Source: Chrysochromulina parva (taxonomy: Eukaryota; Haptophyta; Prymnesiales; Chrysochromulinaceae). Taken from it: DNA of 11,252 nucleotides. The notes beneath the pieces are model-generated. The model made no database searches. It worked only from the letters and a program-made list of their open reading frames with translations, and had not been told where the DNA came from. This document shows, in pieces, positions 6,939 through 11,252 of the stretch. A program made the translations under genes and the position numbers. The stretch spans positions 1 to 11,252 of the forward strand of contig PJAB01001957.1 in the NCBI GenBank assembly GCA_002887195.1. Reading direction: 5' to 3'. Within the stretch, counting starts at the first letter, position 1. Each line of letters begins with the position of its first letter.

Positions 6939-7260
6939 GAGCTCAACGGCGCCTGCCGAGCAGTTGTTTGGCGCGCGTGGAGGAGGAAAGCGGGAGCAGG
7001 GTCACGGAGGGGAATTGTCCTCGGTCCGGCGGCTCATCGACTGCAGCGTGTGGCCGTCGCGCCGCCCCCGCCCGCACGGCACGACGGCCATGTTTGTCTT
7101 CGCGACCCTCGTGAGGACGGTGCGGTGCTCGGTGGATTGATAAAATCGATATTTCCACGCGACGCTCGCTGCGTGGACGCTCAACGGCCACGTTAAACCA
7201 CGTAAATCGTAGATCTGTTTAACTGTAGTGTACAAGAGTAAGGCGGCGCCTCCCTCCGCC
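6885..7260. other. 376-bp region between convergent genes
   Basis: This gap separates the GH31 stop from the stop of the phosphatase gene on the other strand. It starts with the second copy of the 54-bp duplication. The GH31 frame stays open after its stop until about 7195, roughly 100 codons; after the duplicated part the translation is Arg/Ala/Pro-rich and looks non-coding, so the openness may come from high GC alone. The last ~80 bases are less GC-rich and probably contain both 3' UTRs. I see no clear terminator or RNA gene. Confidence 0.45.
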
Positions 7261-10229
7261 CTAACCCGTAACGGGCGCCCCACCCCCCAAACGCTTCTTT
7301 TTCCGCTTGCGCGGCGAGTCTTGCAGAGCCTTGGCCTTCTTGGCCTCGGCTAGCTTGGCCTCCTGATCGGCCTCCTGATCCTTCCGCAGCTGCTCCTTGG
7401 CCAGATTGGCGCGCTCGGCCATCAAGATGCGGGACTTGTTGGCCGCCTTGAGGCTGTGCGACGTGGTCACTTGGAGCAGTCGCAGCACCTGCCGAGTCTG
7501 GTCCGGGCACAGCGCATGGCAGTAGTCGCACCCGGGCGCCTGGAGGCGCAAGAGCCTTCCGGTACTACGCAAGAGCCTCTCCCCCTCGTCCACGTTCATG
7601 CCGCGCGTCGCATCCGACTCGATCTTGGCGAGCGCCGTGGCGAGTACCTCCACCGACGGCGTGGTGCCGGTAGGCTGTGCACAGCTCGCGAGCGTCGTCG
7701 CGAGGCTCCGCGCGGGCCGACCAAGGCCGACCATGGCGGCGGCGGCGGAGACGGCCGCAAAATGCTGCTTGCGCGCGTCGGTGGCAGAGGCTGCTGTTTG
7801 GGAGGGGGGCGCTCGAGGGGACTGCAAGGGGTCATACGTCGCCCGCTCATTGAGCGCCGTCTTGGGGGTTGCCGTGAGTCGCAGGCGAGGCTGGGCCGAC
7901 TCTTGCCGCTCAACATTGATCAGGCCGTCGAGGACGAGCCCAAGAGACTGCTCGTCGTGCACGCGCACGCACTCGCCGCTCACATGCGTCGCCAAGAAGC
8001 CATCGCTCGGCTCGACCCCGAGCGTCGCCGCAAGCGCGGCCACCTTCCGAAAAGAACGCGCGCCCTCGTGGCTGATGGTCTTCGAGGAGATGGTGCCGTC
8101 GCGACTCACAAACTCGACCGTCACGTCCGCGGCCCTCAACTCTCGCCGGAAGGCCTTAGCAGCCACGTCGTGCAGCGCCTGGTAGAGCAGGATAGCATGC
8201 GGCCCGGAGATGTGGTAGGTGATCGCGAGGAGCAGCGCGCACACGATGCCTGTGCGCCCATGACCTCGAGTGCAATGGATGTACATTTTCTGCGAGGAGG
8301 AGCGAGCGACACGTGCGCAGCTGTGAATTGAGCCGAGACAGAGCCGAGATAGAGCCGAGATAGAGCCGAGATAGAGCCGAAGCCGCGCGGCCGGCACGCC
8401 AAAAGGATCCCGGAGGCACGCCAGCGTGCTCGTGGGGGAAGGGGCGGCTCGAGGGGTGGGGGGGGCGGGCGGCCAGGGGGGGCGGAGAGGCTCGCTGGGA
8501 TCGGGTCAAAGATTAAGCTTGGTTTGGAAAGCCGCGTCATTGGCGCGCTGGGCCTACAGTTCGATCGTCACGTCCCACGCGAGCCTAGCCAGGTGGCATT
8601 CGAGAGGAGAGGAGGGCGGGGCGAGCGGTGGGCGAAAAGCCGGCCTGGGATGCCTAATTTGGGATGGCTGGGAGGGCAAAATGGGGATGTGTGGCACGGG
8701 GTGCAAAGCAAATGGGGATGTGTGGCACGCACCTCTCCGCGCGCGGCACGCTCATGCAGCTCGAGAACAAGCCTCGCGAGGCGCGCGTCGTGGTCCACAG
8801 CGAGATCGGGTGCAGCTGGGAGCTTCGTCCTAGTTTCGTCACTGTCCCTAGTTTCGTCAGTGTCCCTAGTTTCGTCAGTGCCCCTAGTTTCGTCAGTGCC
8901 CCTAGTTTCGTCACTGCCATCCCCTCCCTCAGTCGCAACGTCGCCGATGCCTTTCGCCTCCGTGGTCTTCATGCCGAAGCTCGGCTCCAAACCGGCGCCG
9001 GCGCCGACCGAGGGCCCGAGGGCCGCAACGAGGCGCAGCTCCGGGATCGGGATTTCGTCACTGCCTTCCAAGGGTTTCGTCACTGCCGAGGGGCCGAGTG
9101 CCGCAAGGAGGCGCAGGTCCGGGATCGGGTGCCCGCGCAGCGTCACTTTGGGGACTGAGGGTCCCGCGTCGGGCGCCGTGCCGAGCGCCGACGGCCCGTC
9201 CTGAGGAAGAGTCACCGTCAGGATACCGGTAGGTCGGTGTGGCCGCGAGGTGGGCGAGGCATAGTAGTCACCGTTAGGCGGCGAGCTCGATGGTGTTTCG
9301 GCGGCGGCGGCGGCTTTGCTTTTGCCTTTGAAGGGGGAGCTGGGGAGGTAGCGGCCAAATGATCGACTAATGCGGCTCGCACGACCGGCCCGAGTCTCAG
9401 GGCGTACCTCTGGACTGGTGCGGGTGTGCGCTTGGCCAGCGCGTGGGGTGTACGCGCTTGCGAATGGTGTGGGGAGTACACCGTCTCGAAAGGCAGCCAG
9501 CTCCTGGATCTCGGCAAGCAGCTCGTTCGCAAGCTCTTCGTAACCGTCGCCCTCGATCGACATGCGAAGGTCGACGAAGATTCGCACGCCCCGATCAAGG
9601 ATCGGTCTGAGGGTCTCCTCATTCACGGGCGCGGGGCCCGCAAGCACGACGCCCGGGATGACCCAGAAGCAGCGCGTGCCAGGCACCGTGAGCTGCTCGA
9701 AGGCCGCGCGCCGCGAAGGCCCGTCCTCGCCCAGTAGCACCGACGTGGGTGGCAATGGACGTGCCCAGCCGGTGGCGAGCTGCTCAAACTTAGGCTCGTC
9801 CGAGAGAAGGAAGAGGTAGGGCATCGCACCGGCGCGTGGCGTGCGCGGCGAGTGCAAGTACGTCACGTACTCGGAGTCGAGCGCTCCCCATGTCCGCGCA
9901 GTGGGGGGTTGATGCGAGACGGCCAGCTCCCTGGGCGCCGGCGGGATGAGGTGCAACGACAGGAACTCCTGGTCGTTTAGCTTGTCGTCGACGTTGAGGA
10001 CCTGATTGGCGCGCCGCACATGAATGGTCGGAACCTCTGTGCGACTCATATTCAGCGCTTGGATGCTAGGCCCCAGGGCTGGGTAGAGGTGCTGGAGCGC
10101 ATTCAGCAGGCCCTGGACGGAAGCTTGCGACTTCGGCATGCCGATGCTCTTGTTGCGCGAGATCTGGAGGCACTGCGCCTGCTCCTCTGGGTATATGGTC
10201 ACATACACCAAGCATATTTGGACGGACAT
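7261..10229 (-). CDS. Dual-specificity phosphatase with repeat-rich insertions
   Basis: The gene has two minus-strand exons, 10229-8733 and 8289-7261, giving 841 residues. The start is the first ATG of the frame (10229); the frame is open a little further 5' without an ATG. Residues about 1-97 look like a small beta-grasp-like domain (LNDQEFLSLHLIPP at its end), identity uncertain. The phosphatase fold begins near 185 (CFWVIPGVVLAGPAPV, then GVRIFVDLR). It is interrupted by about 140 residues of Ser/Pro/Arg/Ala-rich sequence, then continues with HPIPDL (367-372; Asp371 likely general acid), a degenerate second copy IPIPEL, a DETRGT-type repeat array, and DARLARLVLELHERAARGE. Exon 2 completes it with MYIHCTRGHGRTG, an HCx5R loop with Cys505 as nucleophile and Arg511 binding phosphate. 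It is followed by a possible second beta-grasp region (about 554-640), a Ser/Ala-rich part and a charged coiled-coil tail with a nuclear-signal-like RKRKKKR. The substrate (protein, RNA cap or lipid) is unknown. Confidence 0.82.
8330..8380. repeat. 11-bp tandem repeat in the phosphatase intron
   Basis: The unit GAGCCGAGATA (plus strand) occurs four times in a row, the first with CA in place of TA, followed by a partial unit. It lies 40-90 nt before the splice acceptor, where a branch point would be expected. Confidence 0.95.
8433..8484 (+). other. G-rich tract, possible G-quadruplex
   Basis: Several runs of three or more G occur within about 50 bases, including one long run at about 8455-8465. 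Four or more closely spaced runs can form a G-quadruplex. The tract is on the non-template side for the phosphatase gene's C-rich intron strand, so the pre-mRNA itself would be C-rich here. Formation is inferred, not shown. Confidence 0.5.
8679..8729. repeat. 20-bp direct repeat next to the intron donor
   Basis: The 20-bp word starting AAATGGGGATG and ending TGGCACG occurs at 8679-8698 and 8710-8729, an offset of 31 bp. On the minus strand the second of these starts three bases inside the intron, immediately after the GTG of the donor. Confidence 0.92.
8829..8918. repeat. 18-bp coding minisatellite, five units
   Basis: Five 18-bp units (8829, 8847, 8865, 8883 and 8901) differ at only one or two positions. 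On the minus strand, in the phosphatase frame, each encodes six residues of the type D-E-T-R-G/D-T/S. The 13-mer TTTCGTCACTGCC at the end of the array (8906-8918) also occurs at 9053-9065 and 9075-9087. Confidence 0.95.
9009..9129. repeat. Degenerate in-frame 78-bp-offset duplication
   Basis: Bases 9009-9051 and 9087-9129 match at 39 of 43 positions. The offset of 78 bp keeps the frame. The copies encode IPDLRLLAALGPS and IPELRLVAALGPS in the phosphatase. Being more diverged, this is older than the perfect duplications in the window. Confidence 0.9.
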
Positions 10230-10559
10230 AAATTCGCTCCAATTCGACGAGCGAGAAGGACTGGACCGACGGCCTGAGCCCGTCACGGCAGAGAGCAACC
10301 TTGCGCCCTACGCGGAGTCGCGAGATCCTCCGGAGTTCGCGGTTGAGGGACTCCCTCTGGTAGCGACGGAAGAGTGACGAGAATGCGCGTCGTCGGATTG
10401 AACTGTGAACGATTCCCCACATCGCCGTGAATGTGCGTGACGCTAGCCTGGGCGACCCAGAAATCTTAGCGGCTTACCGCCGCGTCGCGTCATATAATGT
10501 TAACGAGATGACGACCGTAGTCCGTATACTGCAGTCCGTACACCGTCGTCCGTACTGAG
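10230..10559. other. 330-bp region between PARP and phosphatase genes
   Basis: The region lies downstream of the PARP stop and upstream of the phosphatase start, both on the minus strand, so it holds a 3' UTR and a promoter or 5' leader. GTCCGTA occurs at 10520-10526, 10534-10540 and 10549-10555 (TACGGAC on the gene strand), spaced by 14-15 bp. A minus-strand ATG near 10494-10492 opens a 17-codon frame with a GTAAG in it, which could be a leader exon, but nothing supports this further. No RNA gene is evident. Confidence 0.4.
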
Positions 10560-11252
10560 CTACCTTTTGGGCAGCCTAAGCCGCAGCAAGAACTCTGGGT
10601 ATGCGTGGTTGTCGCTGCCAGTCGAGAGCACAAAGATGCTTGGCGTCTGCAACGAATCGACCATGCTCTCATAGAGCACTGCACCTCGGCCAGGCTTCTT
10701 GGCAGGCTGTCTCATGCCCTGCTTGCCAACGCATGACTGACCCACGAGGACACGCACGAGCAGTACCCATTGCGATCCTTCGTTGTCAGGCTTCGCGTAC
10801 GCCTCATTGAGAGAGTATTCCAGTTGATTTGAAAAGTAGGATCCAACGCCATACATTCCCCGCTCGTTCATGTTGCGATCAAAGCCGTTGGCCACGATAG
10901 ACTCCAGCGTGTCGCACGAAGTGCCGTGCCAGAGCCAGGTCTCGTTGAGCTGCGCTCTCCCAATGCGTGAGATCAGTGCGTCGCGAGCCGCCTGGTATAG
11001 GTTAAAGCGGGCCTCGCTGCGAATGTGCGAGACTGTGAGCAGACGCGAACGCAGCTGAAAAGGCATCATACTCCGAACGAAGTCGCACAGCGTCACGTGC
11101 CGCTCGATGGGCATTGGCTTGGGCGTGAACACCCCTCCCTTTGGCGTGGAGAAGATCTCACCCAGCACATATGGAGCGTGGCCTATACCCTGCGTTGAAG
11201 CTGCCCCAGGAAGCTGGCCTGCGGGGAGAAGTGCTGCCCAGTATGGCGGTGC
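10560..11252 (-). CDS. PARP-type ADP-ribosyltransferase, C-terminal part
   Basis: The frame is open from the window edge to a TAG at 10562-10560, giving at least 230 residues with the N-terminus outside the window. It is a PARP catalytic domain. WLWHGTSCDTLESIVANGFD carries the NAD-binding His, YGVGSYFSNQLEYS the conserved Tyr, LLVRVLVGQ the core strand, and AYPEFLLRL, at the very C-terminus, the last strand with a Glu at the position of the catalytic Glu of PARP1 and tankyrases. So it may have the H-Y-E triad of transferases that can build chains, although many H-Y-x relatives only transfer one ADP-ribose. The enzyme uses NAD+ to modify proteins or nucleic acids. The residues before the domain (SHIRSEARFNLYQAARD) resemble the helix preceding it in PARP10/14-type proteins. 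Targeting domains would be upstream, outside this window. Confidence 0.9.
   Translation of the reverse strand, partial: APPYWAALLPAGQLPGAASTQGIGHAPYVLGEIFSTPKGGVFTPKPMPIERHVTLCDFVRSMMPFQLRSRLLTVSHIRSEARFNLYQAARDALISRIGRAQLNETWLWHGTSCDTLESIVANGFDRNMNERGMYGVGSYFSNQLEYSLNEAYAKPDNEGSQWVLLVRVLVGQSCVGKQGMRQPAKKPGRGAVLYESMVDSLQTPSIFVLSTGSDNHAYPEFLLRLRLPKR

Larger units (their letters stand above)
8290..8732 (-). other. 443-nt GT-AG intron of the phosphatase gene
   Basis: On the minus strand the donor is GGAGAG|GTGCGT and the acceptor CTCCTCCTCGCAG|AAAATG, with a good pyrimidine tract. Both are in phase 0. Splicing joins ARGE to KMYIHC, giving the expected G-x-x-Y-I-H-C spacing before the active-site loop. 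The intron contains an 11-bp tandem repeat, a 31-bp-offset duplication near the donor, and a C-rich (G-rich on plus) tract. Confidence 0.88.

Noticed and set aside
7456..8331. 291-codon plus-strand frame opposite the phosphatase exon 2
   Set aside because: Arg-rich shadow; the minus strand carries the HCx5R active site and a clean splice join.
8330..8380. CRISPR-like array
   Set aside because: The units are 11 bp and contiguous without spacers; it is a simple tandem repeat in an intron.
8568..8732. Unspliced C-terminal extension of phosphatase exon 1
   Set aside because: After ARGE the translation becomes Cys/Pro/His-rich without structure, while splicing at GTGCGT joins exactly to the active-site strand.
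10230..10298. Start of the phosphatase upstream of base 10229
   Set aside because: The frame is open there, but its first codon at 10298 is TTG; the first ATG is at 10229.
1..11252. tRNA, rRNA or bacterial operon features
   Set aside because: I saw no cloverleaf-like or rRNA-like sequence and no ribosome-binding-site spacing; genes alternate in strand and carry spliceosomal introns.

Overview
The window looks like nuclear DNA of a unicellular eukaryote, most likely a GC-rich alga or similar protist; a haptophyte-like genome is my guess, not something the sequence proves. The reasons: three supportable spliceosomal GT-AG introns (86, 96 and 443 nt), no operon structure, convergent and divergent single genes, and eukaryote-type domains (PX, dual-specificity phosphatase, PARP catalytic domain, secreted GH31 glycosidase), with very GC-rich third codon positions. 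Only the first ~200 bases are AT-rich.

Layout. 1-200: AT-rich edge with TATCAT-like repeats. 221-497 (-): a short coding-like remnant broken by a 37-bp tandem duplication. 644-1739 (+): an unrecognised protein whose frame is interrupted by a 170-bp direct repeat (offset 331 bp) enclosing acidic low-complexity sequence. 1924-3359 (+): a two-exon gene for a PX domain fused to a permuted papain-fold (YiiX/NlpC-P60-like) hydrolase. 3488-3904 (-): a small two-exon gene with a faint resemblance to Mediator subunit 11, convergent with the PX gene. 3905-4124: a compact divergent promoter region with a perfect 16-bp palindrome. 4125-6884 (+): an intronless secreted GH31 alpha-glycosidase (XylS-like subgroup), whose last codons lie in a 54-bp tandem duplication. 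7261-10229 (-): a two-exon, about 841-residue dual-specificity phosphatase with long repeat-rich insertions. 10560-11252 (-): the C-terminal catalytic part of a PARP-type ADP-ribosyltransferase that runs off the window.

The genes do not form an evident pathway: lipid-binding hydrolase, possible transcription subunit, secreted glycosidase, signalling phosphatase and ADP-ribosyltransferase. What unites the window is its mutational style. Local duplications with offsets of 18, 31, 37, 54, 78, 86 and 331 bp occur in almost every gene, and several sit exactly where a frame is broken, a stop was set, a protein repeat expanded, or an intron begins. The clearest case is the PX gene intron, which starts with a 19-bp copy of the start of the next exon. 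I did not find a clearly new molecular system; the best candidates for follow-up are the duplication-associated intron, the PX/papain-fold fusion, and the heavily expanded phosphatase.
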